Source: Enoplolaimus lenunculus (Eukaryota > Nematoda > Enoplea > Enoplida > Thoracostomopsidae). From it: DNA of 64,000 bases. A program made the position numbers and the translations under genes. The stretch is taken from contig JASANG010003708.1 in the NCBI GenBank assembly GCA_030248215.1, positions 248,001 through 312,000 of the forward strand. Reading direction: 5' to 3'. Shown piece by piece: positions 19,888 to 34,800 of this stretch. The notes below the pieces were generated by a model. The model ran no database searches. It was not told the origin of the DNA and was given only the letters and a program-made list of their open reading frames with translations. The first letter of the stretch is position 1, and each line of letters starts with the position of its first letter.

Positions 19888-22800
19888 ATGAACAGTTACA
19901 ATATGAATAAGGTATTTCAAAAGGTGCGTATTTGCGATCAGCCCAGATCGATGTCTAAATCTGATCCCTCGAAGTTTCGTTCTGGCGCAATTGGCAGCGG
20001 ATATGCAGGTTATCACATTGTTTTTATTAAAGATGCGCCGATGGTACACGTTATAAGGACACGATATATACATATTTGATGTACTCAGAAGTCAGAGTTA
20101 ACGTTTAGCCCTGAGAGTTGAAACAAGCCGTTTTAATGTCTGTCGCTTGAGCTAAGCTTCATTACGACAGATTTAACACTTGAATATATGTCAGAGGTCG
20201 AGCGGGTATTATGCAATTTATCAGATACCGGAACTGGAGCCGCGTAGTAAATTTTGTACCGGAGCCGTATGTTAACCGGATATAGGATATAGATTTATGC
20301 ACTGTTGGAACTACTTGAGTCGTGCAAAAATCAGGTTTTATGGATTTAAAGATTATTTTTTATCAGATACCGGAACTGGAGCCGCGTAGTAAATTTTGTA
20401 CCGGAGCCGTATGTTAACCGGATATAGGATATAGATTTATGCACTGTTGGAACTACTTGAGTCGTGCAAAAATCAGGTTTTATGGATTTAAAGATTATTT
20501 TTTGGCTTGGATTTTTCATTCCATGTAGTGTCTAAGGAATTGCACTCGCTGCAAACTATCCAGCATTTCGACATGAAAAAAGGAGTTCTCTGATATTTGG
20601 AATCACAACCGTAAATATCCGGTATCCGGCAGGTTTATACCGGATATCTGATACGGATGTCGGTTTTTGACAGATATTAAACCGGAACCGGATATCCGGT
20701 CGATCCCTGATATTATATACCAGAAATCGACCAGCTATCCGATTCCGGTGTAATATATGTGGCAAAAAACTGCCATCCGCATCCGGTTCCAATATGTGCG
20801 GCACGGTGCTACCGATATTACAATTTAACGGAACTGGTATTTTAAAAATGCTTGGTGAAATAACCTTGGTTAAAGACATGTATTGACTTAATCTGTTGTA
20901 GTTTAGATGTTCCTTAACAAGATCAACTGACGAGAAATCTATCTTCGATGGTTTATTTTCGGTGATTATCAAATTTTATATAATATACTAATTAAATTTA
21001 TTTCAATTTTATCGCACTAATGGAACAAGTGACTTTAAAAAGGCTTCTTAAAGAGTAGCGAATCTAAGAAGCTATCAAAAATTAACACTACCGGAAATTT
21101 TAATCCCGGTAAAAATTTACCACAGTCGTAACGTGAAAAAATGCCGGAATCGAAATTTCGGTTGCACCTTGATACCATTGCGCGACCGGATACCAAAAGT
21201 GACGGAGTCAGCTGAATAATCTAATATCCAGCCGAATCAATTTAATACTAGACTGCATTCAAATATCAGAACGTAGCTAACAATTGTTTCATCCATGGCG
21301 TAAGGTATACAAAGTGTTTACGTAACAAAGTTTAACATCTCACGCCGATGCATTTTTAACACTTTACCAACGACCCTATTCCATTATTCTATGTTTTTAG
21401 CGTTGCGTTCAGTTGCAATATTTGCTTGGCCACTGTTGCTGTTACGGACATCCCTTTTTCCCTAGATACAATATATACAATAGAAGTGGCTTGGTTAGGA
21501 TTAATGCTATTATTTCTGCTTAAGCTTAGGCTTAGCTTAGTCATAGACTTATTTTACACTGAAGTTTATGGTTAGTGTTACAAATAGGAAATGCCGAGAT
21601 ATACTGTTACGCCTTTAAAACAACTCTGGTCTTCTTTGTCAGGGTTTCCAGCGTTATTGTAACCTAGTAAAGATTGTGAACGTACACGGGCACCTTCAAA
21701 CCTTTACATTTCATGTATGACATAAAAAATGCGTAAAAGCAAGTCAGTCAGTTCCATGGTAGTTTACACAAATACAAAATGATGGTTTCAATTTTTTGAA
21801 GTTTTTAAAAACATCCGTCTAGTTTAAATACCTTTGATCCTTATCCGGATGGCGGTTTTTTGCCGGAGCTGAATATCCGGTTGCACCCTGCCTGGTACAT
21901 ACAATATGTGATTGCATATCCACTCAAATCAAGTAACACTGACGTGAAATTAAAAATCAAAGCCAACAATTAGCTTTAAATCACTAAAAGTATATTTAGT
22001 TATCAATGTACGTTTTATTATTTAAGACCAAAAAGGCGATAATTTTGTTGAAACCTTAATTCGTCGCGTTACTGATCAGCGAGTGGTATCAGAACAAACG
22101 AAACGGTGTAAAGAAGACAAGGTAACACTGATTGGCTACATTTTTGAATGCGCGAACATGTTTATATTGTACCTGACCTGGTTTGCAACACAATACTGTG
22201 ATGCCTATTTTGCTTGGTTGCAGGGCTTTCCGGGCTTTGATTTGCTTGCCAATTTGTTGTTCAAAGTAATACATACATCATAAACTTTCTCAGTGGTTTT
22301 TGTTAACACAGACATACTGAAGTCACGAATGTATAGGCAAATTAAATTTTCTTTGGTTAATTTATTAAATTTTTCAGGTGCAAGTTCTCGAGAAACTCCA
22401 GCAAAATATTACGAATGCCAACGCAACTATGTCGGAATGCAAAACAAAGCGCGAAACTTTAGCGAACGAGGCTCGCATACGGCGGGAAACGGCGAATTTG
22501 GATGCGTCTAAGTAAAAATGTTAAGCACATTGATTTTCATGATAAAGATGGGCAGCATCGGATTGAAACATGATATTAAGTGTATGTTAAGAGATACGCG
22601 GAAAACTCGTCATTTTGATCCCCCGGAATTGTTGTGAGTACTTTGGTCATAGATCCTTAACGGGTAGGCCGAATGAGACCATGTCAGTTTCATTATTCTT
22701 ACAGTCATGGCAAAAACGTATTTATCCGTTTTAATTTCTCCGGTTTAAAATGTTTTAGCGTTGTGCTGTCTTGCGAATATTTTGCTAAATGTCTTTTTAA

Positions 22801-25800
22801 AAATTGAATGCTGTTTACGTGACATAATTACGGAATCACACACTCATAATGGACGCACTATACCTTAAAATGTGGGAAATTGTGGGCTCTATATTGTCTA
22901 AGCACTAAACAAGAATAATTGTTGCCGGTTTTAATCTGATCAAAGATTAGCCTTTGCACAAGTATCCTCAATCAGCTAATGTTGTGAAACGTTGACTATA
23001 TTTCGTATGTATAACATACAGAGCGTAAAAATATACCCGTATTTTCTTTTCGATCAGGTCAACGTAACAGACAATAGCTAAAATACAAGTAAGCCTTGTT
23101 TACACCACGGAAATTGTGTTTTACAATTGTTAACGTAGCTAAGAGCACAGTGATTTAGAGTTTTGGAACGTCAAATAACCAGTCTAAGGTGTTGCTTTTG
23201 TTAAGCGTTGTGATGAGAAATATTGTTAAAAATAGCGATCTTCAGGTAGGAATGTGCCGATTAATCGGTATCTATAATAATGGGCACTTTTTGTGAGTGT
23301 AGGCATCGGCACTGCAAAAATTGCCGATTCTTTGCCGATACTTTCTGCACATAACATTCAGTTGTAATGCTATCAATTTCACTTCTTGGCGTACATAATA
23401 TCAGTGTGTCTGATCAGGTAAACATGGTGGTTAAAGTTTAAGTTTTCGCATGAATTATGTAATGTAGTATCCCATCGGCTATTTAAGCATGGTACACTAA
23501 AGATAGAAACCGTATCGGCCGGCACCGGCATATTTTCAAAATAAGAATCTGCATCGGCAAAAATTTTGGAATCAACACATCCCTACTTTCCGGCGGATCA
23601 CCCGTTGCACATCCTCGGAAAGTTACTATTTTGAAAACCAAAAATTCCGGGAGGGATCAAAAATAATCTTTTCCGAAATTGCACATTTCGAACTACGACG
23701 CAAGCTATGTGTTAATTGTATCCTTCAAACTATTGACGTCGATGGAGTAGCTAGTATAATTCATTAGTATTTTATGGCTTAGGCCGATAAGATAAATATT
23801 TTCACGAACCGCTAAGCAAAGTGGCAATAAAGGATCGGATTCGGCAGAAACTTGTGGTTCGATTCGGATTCGGTTGTGTAAAAGCCGAATGTCAAGGCCA
23901 ATCCAGCAGTGTTCGGCAATATTTTTTAATAAAAATTTTAAATATCATGATATATGGGCGCGAAATATATTAACATTTAAAAGTTATACGGCTGGCATTG
24001 TGTTGATATTCTGAAACAAATTATAGATATAACTGAAATTTGCAACATGCAAGATTCGGATTCGACAAATTAGCAATGGATGCAAATTCGGATTCGGTCA
24101 AATCGTAGATTCGGTGCCACCCTGCCGCTAAGTGTAGTTTTTACCAACGTTTTAAGATGATATAGCGCCAGATGTATAAAAGAATCTTTTTTGGCTTTAT
24201 TTTGAAAGCTTTGGTCGATGTAAGCTCTCCACAAAAATACATTGCGGGAAAACCTACCGTTAGGTGTAAAATTTGTAAAAGTCGAAAATTTCAGGAGATT
24301 AAAAGTTAAAGATGTATACCTTAACATTTTATGTAATTGCAAAACCATATTCCACATTTGGAAAATCGTAGTCTTCAAGCTTTAAGCTGTCGAACTAGCT
24401 TTAGTATGCCAGTATTTTATGAATTTTTTGTTTCTTCAATATTTTTTCCAGGAGATCAAAGTTTCGCGTTTTCAGCGCATGCCACCGAAAAATTCATTTT
24501 AATTGTCTTTTTGTAATATTTTTGTTAAAATAGCCCTAGTTTGCACCAGGTATTCACCTTATCTGCTGTATTTTAGGTTTTCATAACCCAAGGAAGCGAA
24601 ATCTACGTTCGATGGTTAATTTCGATTGTCATGGTTTACATACTAGCAATGAAATCATTTAATTTTTATTGTCATTTTTTAGTAAAATTTCTTATTTCCA
24701 CCGATCAAGTTTTAATAGCGGAATTTTTAATTCTATTTAAAGTTTACCAGAACCGGAAGCGAAGGTGAAAAAATACCGGAACCGGAATTCCGTATGCACC
24801 CTGCTCTCTGTAATTTTTTACCTAAGAGTGAAGAGAATTACAGTGTCGCAAAAATAAATTGAAAACTGCCGAGATTGAAGTGTTCTGGCTCGCTTTTCTC
24901 GCGAATATTCAAAAGACTCACCTTTGGCTTTCCAAAATGAATATGTTTCCTTTGGATCAACCACCTGAAAATAATCTAGGGTTAATGAATGCTTTTTAAT
25001 TTAAGACAGTTAATTTGGATAAATCTAACGATTCGTTGAATGGTATGTAGTGTATGTTTGGCAGTTATAGTGGAATTAAGAAATGTGTTAATACCAAAAT
25101 GTTAGCCGATACCGATGCCGATTCTTATTTTGAAAATATACCGATGCCGATGCCAGAACAGATAAGAATCTACATTACATCATTATGCGAACACTTAAAC
25201 GCTAACCGCCAAACGATTATGATTTTATGAAAACGCAGTTTCCCTTATCAGACCCGCTGATATCCGCCTAGAACTGAAATTGATAGCATTACAAATTGAC
25301 TGTTATGTGAAAAACTATCGGCAACAATTCGGCAATTTTTTGCAGTGCCGATGCGGATACACACGAAAAGTGCCGATTATTACCGAGACGATACCGATCA
25401 ATCGGCACGTCCCCGGTGGATTTTCCTAAACAATATATTTTTAAAATTTGTCTCGTAGAAACGCAACCATTAAGCGAAAGCTACATGCGGTCAGCAATAT
25501 GCTTCACAAAATGGAAGAGTCATGCGCACGATGTCGGGAGACCGAGCGAGCATTAAAAACTAGGGCTGTTCGCTATAAAGCTAAGGTGATGGTAAGATTG
25601 AGTGTGATTTTGAAACTATTGTCATTGTTATGATGAATTAATGCTTTGTTTTCACTTTATCACTCAGTTTATAAAATGATGCGTTCATTCAGAAAAAAAG
25701 AATTGCGAACGGTGGTTTAAAGTGCAACCGCTGAGTTGATATGTTTCTTCAGTGTAGTTTAGTCTCGGGTTATAGTTTATTAACATATTGCGCATTGTTT

Positions 25801-28800
25801 TAGAGATCAGAATACGAGACAGAGCAGTTGGAAACTCATTTCAGAACAGCGATTTCTGACGCAGATGCATTATGTAAGTGAAAGTTGATTGTCAAATACC
25901 TTCGTGGAGCAATAAGGAAAAGATACTGCTAACCAAATATAACGGTCTCTGCCATATTTTACTTATTCGTCTGATATTTAAAACGAATTTAAAACGTGTA
26001 CTCAGCTTTCAATTTTTGCGTAAGAGTAACTCAATCCTGAGTAGCTGAACATTTATACGAAAATTTTTTAGCTTCATTTTCGATTGAGTGGAAATATACT
26101 TGCGTGCTGGTGTTACTTATATAATGCAGCTTATAAATATTCATTTTTCTTTTGCAGATACGAAAAGCAGTGAAGATTCTTGCCGTGGCATCGATATTTT
26201 ACGTGGGGAGTGTAAATTATTGGACAACGAGGTTGTAAATTTTGCCATTTTACACTTAAACTGACAATAACAAAGTGGAGTTGAAAAACTTATTATTTTA
26301 CAGGCATGGTGTCTACGCTATAGTCATATGTGCGCATGCAGAGTCGGATGATACAGGCCTTCATTTATGAGTCATATTAAAATCGCAAAAAACCGCTGTT
26401 TTTATCCAGTACGTTTCGTGAGTAGATTTAATATTTTTTCTACAGCTGAAAACCGTGAATTCGGAAACAACCGTGCTAAAGCAAACTGAAACAAATATCA
26501 AACAGCAGATCAACAGTTGTAAAGTGGAATTAGATCAGTTGAAAATACATATAGGTATTTGCAGAATTGTTACAAATTAACATCTCAGTTAACTTGCATA
26601 ATACGTATACTACTCAACTATTATTTTAACTTTGGTAATTGAATATGTGTAATCTGCGACAGCAGTAAAGATAATGTTTTACTGTGTATGTCGAGCGATT
26701 TAAACAACCAGTACATTAAGCATTAATTTGCAGTAGGATTAATAATTTATTTAAAAATTTTGGGGAACCGGACATGTTTAACGAATCATAATAGAAAATG
26801 TGAACGCTTACCAAGTATTACCGTAACGCAATGCAGTAAATATTGACTTTCCAAACACATTAGAAAACTTCGTTTGAATTAGATTTGAAGAGTAATTTAT
26901 TTCCATAACGGACGAGCATTTGGAAACGATTTTGGCCACGGTTTAAAATCAAGGTTAACCATGTCGTGTTGTTGTATTTAATAGAAAAAAGACAAAACGA
27001 TATTGAAGCAATGAACTTACTATCACATGAGCATCGCCAAGAAATCGACAATCAAACATCAGCACTGAATGCTCAAAAAGTGAGCATTTTCGTTAATGTT
27101 TATACTTATAATAGTTGCGACGCTTCAGACCAAGTCTCTGCTGCCGTGCTTTTTAGCTTTAAAAGTCTGACTGAAATCTTTGAAGCAAAATCAACATTAA
27201 AAATTATCGCGATTCGGTTTTAGCTCACAGTTTGATAACCTTTTCTATTACTTGTCTCAAACACCAAAAATCCATGCCATCTTATTTAATATTTTTGTCT
27301 AATGTTAGATTCAACAAGAAAAACTAGTATCGTTATTAGACAGTTTGAAGTCGAAGCGGTTAATTGCGGAACAAGAACTGAATGACAGACAAATAACTTT
27401 CAATACTGAGTTGGATAGTTTGGTAGGAAGACTGGCTGCGAAACAAGCGGAACTGAGTGGACTTCGTGAAGCTTCTTTACAATTAGATGCAGAGTAAGAG
27501 GATTTTGTGATATCTAACAATTTTGAAAGCCTTGTAAACTGAATGATTCTTAGTTAACCATTTTCTTTTCAATTATATACATTGACTGAGTTTTTGAAAC
27601 CCTATTGTAGAGTTATGATGCATCCTTAATATAAAGCAAAACTATGATTTTCTTGTTATGACAATGGCTTAAATTTAGCAATAATCTGTTTTTTCAAAAA
27701 TTAAGTATTTACTTAAGTCGGCGAGTTACGTAATTACTTAAATATAACTTAATTATGTACTTAAGTAAGATTGCAGAAACCCAGCCATGTCTCTAACATC
27801 TAACAACCTGTTTATGGTGCGCTGTCAATTCGTTGTGTTTTATCAAATATTTCAGTCGTGTTACGTACAGTGATCTTTTGCAAAAACATGAAAAACGTGT
27901 TTTGAAGTCTGAAGACCGTAAAAGTTCGTTTTCATTGGGTTTTTACTTCAAAATCTTTATTTGGTCGTATGTGACTAAGCATTTTATATTTATCTGCCGG
28001 GGGGCGGAGAAAGGATTAAAGATAGGTTACATCCTATAAAAATTCGAAGTCGATGTTTTATGTTACCGACAGCAAAATTTTCTGAAAGATCTGGTACGGC
28101 ACCTTGACAATACCAAAAGGAGGTTTAACCTCTAATCTCCGCTGGCTACGCCCTTGTCTGTTTAGCAGATTTTCGCTGCAACATGGCCAATATTAAGTTT
28201 TTGTTATAAAAACACTAGTTTTACTAAACAATTACTAGCAATACCACGTAAAAAATTTTTACTTGTTTTTTTCAAGTTAAAAAACTTTGAATACCGAAAA
28301 TACCGGAAAATTCTGGATAAAAATACCAAATTTCCCTACCGAGCCCGGAATTCCAGTTGTATCTGCTAATAGGCAGGCAATTCAGTTTAACGCCTACATG
28401 TCTTTTGTTTCTGACTTGGAGTAGGAAACATTAGTTAATTTTGTTTTAGCTAATGCAGCAACGAAAATTGCGGCAATAAAATCAGATATTGAAAAATTAA
28501 CTCAAGAAATATCGACAATCAAAACTTCTGCTCAGAAAACTGATAAACTCGTACATTGTGAAAAGAGATGTAGCTTTATTCTGCAGAAGCAGATAAAAGA
28601 AAAAGAAGTTCACGTTCAAAAGATGGTTGTTCAGTTAAAAAATGCTATCAAAGAACAACAAGAAAAGCGCGAAGAAATTGCCAAACTAAACGCTGAGGTT
28701 GGTTTGTATATAAATTTATGAATTTGCGAACTCATTAACTTGATCGATAAATACTATGACAATGCGTAAGTCGAAACTGCGTTTCATGCAAGATTTTTGG

Positions 28801-31800
28801 CTCCGCCGGGTGAAATTTTAAGTTTGTTGTCAACGCTTGGTGTTTCCAGAGGGCCTACATATTCTTCAAAAGATATATTTTTCGTATTTCTACAGGTCCT
28901 GTGTATTTTGAACCCTGACGACCTTTGATATAATCTTGTTTTCAGTTGAATCAGTTGCGGAAAACAAAAGAATCAATTTGTCGCGGTCACGCTGCGACTC
29001 TACGAGAGATTAATAATCTTGAAACTGACAACAAGACTATGGCATGTAACTTGAAGGAAATTGAAGCAGCAGTGAATGAAATATCGTCTAAGTGCTTCAA
29101 TTACAAAGCAAGCACTGCTGATGTCCAAGAGGTAATTTTATTAATGCTTGATAATAAATTGGTTGATTGGCAATTGTTGTAACCACTGGGATAAAAAAGT
29201 TCTGTTAACAAAACTGTTTTCAGTTAACATTAGTAGTTGTTTTCTATTATTCAGAATTGCACTGCCGTACTGCTTTGTTCCAACATTTCGAACATACGCC
29301 ATTGCTATTATGCTGTGATTTTTTCATAAACAACACTATAATACAGAGTTATGGTTTACTTTTAAGCAAAAATACCCGCAACTTATAATGCCGGAGCCAG
29401 AATCGGATGTCGTTATTTTGATCGACTGGAACCGGATGTGCGGACCCACACTGAAATTCGAAAATTACCATTGCCAGTACCAAAACTCGAATATGTGTAT
29501 CTAAATATGAGATCGAATCTTAATGGCACTGAACTTAGTGATAAATTAGTTGCTAAACTTGCCTTTGATTTGTGTTTAGAAAGGTTTAAGACATATATTG
29601 CCTCACAAAATTTTTCACAGTGTTAGCCTTTCGCGTCCATCAGTGACGGGTGGTTTCGTGTTGGCGAAAGCTTTAATGAGTTTGTTCACCAGTTTTTGAG
29701 AATCGGACTACATCGTTAGACCAAATGCCAATGTTTTGGGACACTTCGTGCTTATCTGGTCACTACACGTATGTCAGTCGGATGTTTTAAAATGATCTAT
29801 CCGACAGACCTTTATATCTTCCGTGATCTTATTGACGACCTGTTTAAAGCTCACTGATGATGGTAGGATTTTAGTGCTCACAAAGTGGTTTCAAGGTGGA
29901 ATTAAGTGTCAGGTCTTCTGTGACTTTTGGGCTGCGGACCTGAATGTAAATCGCAAAAGATTTAAACGATACTTTGTTGTAATGTTGTAAGCATCAGGAC
30001 AAAAGTCCTATTTCGAGTACATTTTCGCGTTGTAAAAGTATATATGTGCGATTCGGTAATGTCAGAGTTCGAATTTCAGAAAGCGCGATGTAATGACAAG
30101 ATCCATCTGATGGAGAGCGAACTATCGATAGCAAAAGATAGAAATACGGAGTTACGAAAAGAGTTGAGCGAAGCTAATACTGACATAAATAAGGCAAAAC
30201 ACGAGGTAGTTCCTTGCATGTGTTTAACTAAAATATTTTAAAGTTTTTTAATTTTTTACTCATGTGTCTTAGATTTCTCAGAAATGAAAGTTAATTCAAT
30301 TGTTTAACCAACTGCGTTTCGGTTCTATTTTGGTTTCTGTCTTAACATTTTGGTCGGTTGTAAAACGTGCAAATATGTTATTGGGTTAATAGTTTACTGA
30401 CATGAATATGATATTTTAAAACTTTAGACGTTTCAGTTGTATTGCATGTGACAAGGTTTTATCATGAGCAAAGGATTGCTTTGCAATCGAAGGTAGAGCA
30501 ACCTCGGGTTTGCCTAGAGGTACAAGATGAGCTTGCAAAAATTTTATGTCATTCGTGAGGCTCGCTTACAATTATATTCCGGCAGGTAAAGACATCGTAT
30601 GATCGAACTCAGGGCTAGAAGTTAAGTGGAGACAGAATCTGTGTCACTGTTTGTACTGAACAATTCGCGTCTTTTCAAAATGTTTATGTCTGTGTTCAGT
30701 GTTACGTTATATATTTCCGTGTCCGGTTTCGGTTTGTGAGAAATTCCGGGACCGTGTTATGGTTTTGAGAAATTCCGGGTCTTAGTTTTGAAAAATTCTC
30801 CGTCCACGATTTTAAAATGTTGCCGCTCTAGTTGATGGACTTGTCAGAAAAGGTCAAAGAGGATGAGAAAAAACTTGAAGAAACGCAGAAAGCCCTTGCA
30901 TCTGCAAAGCTCAACGTCGAGTTGTTTGTTGTGGAAAACAAGGTTAGCGTGTTTTATTGAAATAGGGGTAAGGCATAGTTAGTTCAGCTTAAGCAATAGT
31001 AGGCAGCGCTATCGAGTGCGTTTTAATACTACAGAAATGAAATTTAACCATTAACATTGCATTTTACAAATTTGTTGCTCGTGGAATGAAGCTTAATGCT
31101 TATGCTCTGCTGGTTGGTTAGCAAACAATTAGTTTGGTTCTAGAGAGAAAATGTTAAACGTTTGCGATGGAAAAAAGAAGAAATAGGTCGAGTCGAAGCT
31201 CAACTTGAAAGCATGAAAGAAAAGGTATGTTGCCTTACAAAGTCAGTGAATTTCCAATGTATAATGTAGTTGTTCTTTTCTATTTTTATTATTTAGATTG
31301 ATAGTTATTTTAATAGGGTATCTCAATTCTCGGTCTTAAAGAATTTGGGACTGCCTTAGGTTCAGTCTCAACTTCTTTATTGAGACTCTCATCCCTGTAT
31401 ACAGCAATGATCAACAATCGTGATTTTTAAAAACTCCACGTATGTAGGTACTGAGCATGAATGATTATTTGGTCTTTTCAGAATATGACCAACTTTTGAA
31501 TGTGAAAAATTATGTTTCAGCTAGAATCATACCGGGCTATGGAAACAGAATACATCGAACTTAGTAAGCAGATTATGTCTGGTGCAAAACGGCGAAAAGT
31601 GGATCAAGTATATAACAGTGTAGGTCAAAGCCTTTTGCTGACCATACTGAGAATAGAACCAAATTTAAATTATTGTTCTGGTTTTGTGTAATTATCTGGT
31701 TAACTTTCGTTCACGCTTAATTTTACCGCGTAAACAACGAGACGAGACAGTGGCTGTTCTCGTAAATTTTTGGCAGCTTTATAGATAGTATGTGCTGGTG

Positions 31801-34800
31801 AAAGGTATTCAAATAACCTTGGATATAGTGTGTATGGTTACAAAGGTTCCGAGGTCCCTTTATCTAATGTTTATTGGAATCTCAAACAATAATTGCAGCA
31901 ATCGAAATTTACTGATAATGAACTTAGCGGTTCGCTAAACGCTGAAGACAAAACGAGCATACGTTTCGCATCCCCGTTGGTTCAATCAATTGATAATTCT
32001 ATTTTTGATTCCTGTAACATTAATTCAAACGATTCCGGTAAAGATGATGCCGCAAGCTGTGACGCCAGGGTAATTTAGTTTTTAGCGTACAAATGTTTCG
32101 TTTACAATGCATCAGTGTTTTTAAAAATCAAGTGTTTTTGGCAGTTTTTTTCGCTTAGAATTGAATCTTTTTTGGCTTGTAGAAGCAGAAATTTGAGCTT
32201 TTGCACGGCAGGATTTATTCGTCGAAATTATTTTGGTGTTCAAAAGTTATAACTCCTGTTTGCCATAACAAAATAATATATATTGTACTGTTTAAACTTC
32301 ACTGCTGGAACGGTGACAAAATAATGTGGGGCGTTCCACCTTTAATGATATAGATTTAGTTATATGTCGCAAACAAATAATTTTGAAATTTGAAATTGTG
32401 ATCACAGACATTTTTAAATACGAAAGCAATTCAGAGACTGATTTGACTATGTAAACTCGTTCTAAAACGGCACTTTTATTGTTGGCTTTATCTGGTATCA
32501 AATTTAATGGTTCTAGAAACAAAACAGTCACTGTTCAGACGTCACTAATACTATACCTTATGAGACAAAGACTTTTGCCAATGAAACAAATAAAACTAAA
32601 CCAATTTCAACGGTAGGCGTCCCACATGGGTGTAAACGACTTTTAATTGACTGCCAAGTTTGTTTTGATTTCCACGCATGTTGGTGTTATAATACTGCAG
32701 AGCGGTGCAATTTAGTTTCATTTTTCAACATGATTCAGTTCTGATCATATATGTACGTGGCTTCAACTACAACGTTATAACTTTTTTGTTTTTTCTGGTG
32801 TGAGTTTAAACCATGGGGTCACCGGACGTCACATGTTATTTGCGTTTGTCCCTGATGTAATGTGAATTTCAGTAAACTTAAAAACTGATCGTACGCAATT
32901 CAATTTCTGCTTGTTTGTGATAATTTTTGTTGTAATTTTAGGTTCTACCAGGTGGTACAACGACTTTAACGTATAAGCTGCTAGTTGAGTGAGTGCAACT
33001 AATATCTTATTTCTTTGAATATTGCAGCCAATTAATTCGGGCCGAAGACCAGATTTTCTTTTGCCTAAAGCGCCAAAGGCAAAATCGAAGCTTTCTTTTA
33101 TACAGTCACACACGATTTTAACATCAGATTCCGACAGCGACACATGTGACATTGCTAAGGTAATTAATGATTATTCAAGACAGATTGATTACATTGGTTT
33201 TAGGGTTTTATCAATATTACAAATTTTCATTCTATTTATACATACCGGAGCAATTATCAGCTGACTTGTCCGTTGAGACGACTGATAATTTTTGATAAAA
33301 ACCACCTCATTTTGAAGTCGTATTAAAACCAGAGCACAACGGGAAATCCCGTTGTGGTAGAATACCGACCTTCCGCTCCAGTAGAATATTTGTTGGAGTT
33401 TCAGGCTATTTTGGTAGTGAAACATTTGTATTTTTATAAAAGTTGTAATTATGTACGATTCAGCGAGTTTCGTTGTGGCTTCATAACAATTTTGAACTCT
33501 GAACCGTTCTACAAACTCTTTTAATGCAATTAGATTTTTTAATTGGGAAGATTTATTGTTATTATTGTTGTGTCGAAAAGTACGTTGAATCCATTGGGCT
33601 TGAAGTTGCCTGAACCATTTCGACTGATATATTGTTGGTTTAGAAGACCGGTTGTTCAAAGTCAAAATCAGTTATGCAGGAAATCGATAATTCGCGTTTA
33701 TTAAAGAATAGTTGGAGACAATCTGGTACAAGTATCGTTAGGCTGCCCAATAACAAAATCGATAATCGTTTCGGGAATGCAGTGGCGAATGTAACGTTTG
33801 GGAATAAAGTAATAAATTGTTAAAAAACATGTCGTAAAATACTTGTAGTTGCTCTGCATTGTCATTGGAAAACCGAACAAATTTTTCAATAAATTTCAAT
33901 AAACCGTTTTAACTGTTGCCTGCTTGATCGTAGTTTATGCAGCAAGGTTTTACATCAATATGTGGGTAATGTTTTAGCATTCGGTTGATCATACATACAT
34001 ACTTTGCAAAACTCGTTAAAACGTGAACCTGTTGACCGGCTGCAGTAAACTGTACATAAAAGCTGCATTTGTAAACATTGTAGTTTTTTGAAATAGCGAA
34101 ATTCATTATTAAAAGTTTAGAAATATAATGTGCATAGCTTTTATATTTCTTTGCAGACGCCGGATAATCAAGCGAGAAGCCTTAAAGTTAAAACACCAAA
34201 ATCGGATAGTTCAGCGTTGAGAAAGCTCGATATGGTTACCGACAAAGATCGAGCTAAACATCTTGGAAGCGCGTCGTTGGTTGATTGTTTCAAGAAGGTT
34301 AGTTTGCTTGGTTATGCATAGCTAAAATTTCGCAATAGCCTTTCATATTTATCCAATAGGACTCCAGCACAATGAAAGCAATATATCACCGATGTCTGGA
34401 CTGTAATTATAATAATATGGTCATAGAGACATAAAGTTGAAAGGTATTTGTTGAATCAAATGAATGTACAATTTTTTGTGAAGTAAATCAATAGAATAAG
34501 ACATTTACAGCGCTATAATCAGATAATATTATCGAACTTTCTCATGGATTTATTTATCATTTTTTGTTATACACATTTGAATTTGATGTAGTGACATTTT
34601 CCACAAGATATTTAAATTTATCTGCGATTTTAGAATATCAAATTTTCTGCTACGGGAAGTGGAAAAGAGAAGCCTTTTAAATCAAAGAGTTCTGCAAATA
34701 CAACAGTCGTGTCAACGATGCGGACAAAGCAAAATGTTTTTGAGATAACTGATGATTCTGAAATCGAACATTATTGCACTGCGGTTCGTAAATTATATTT

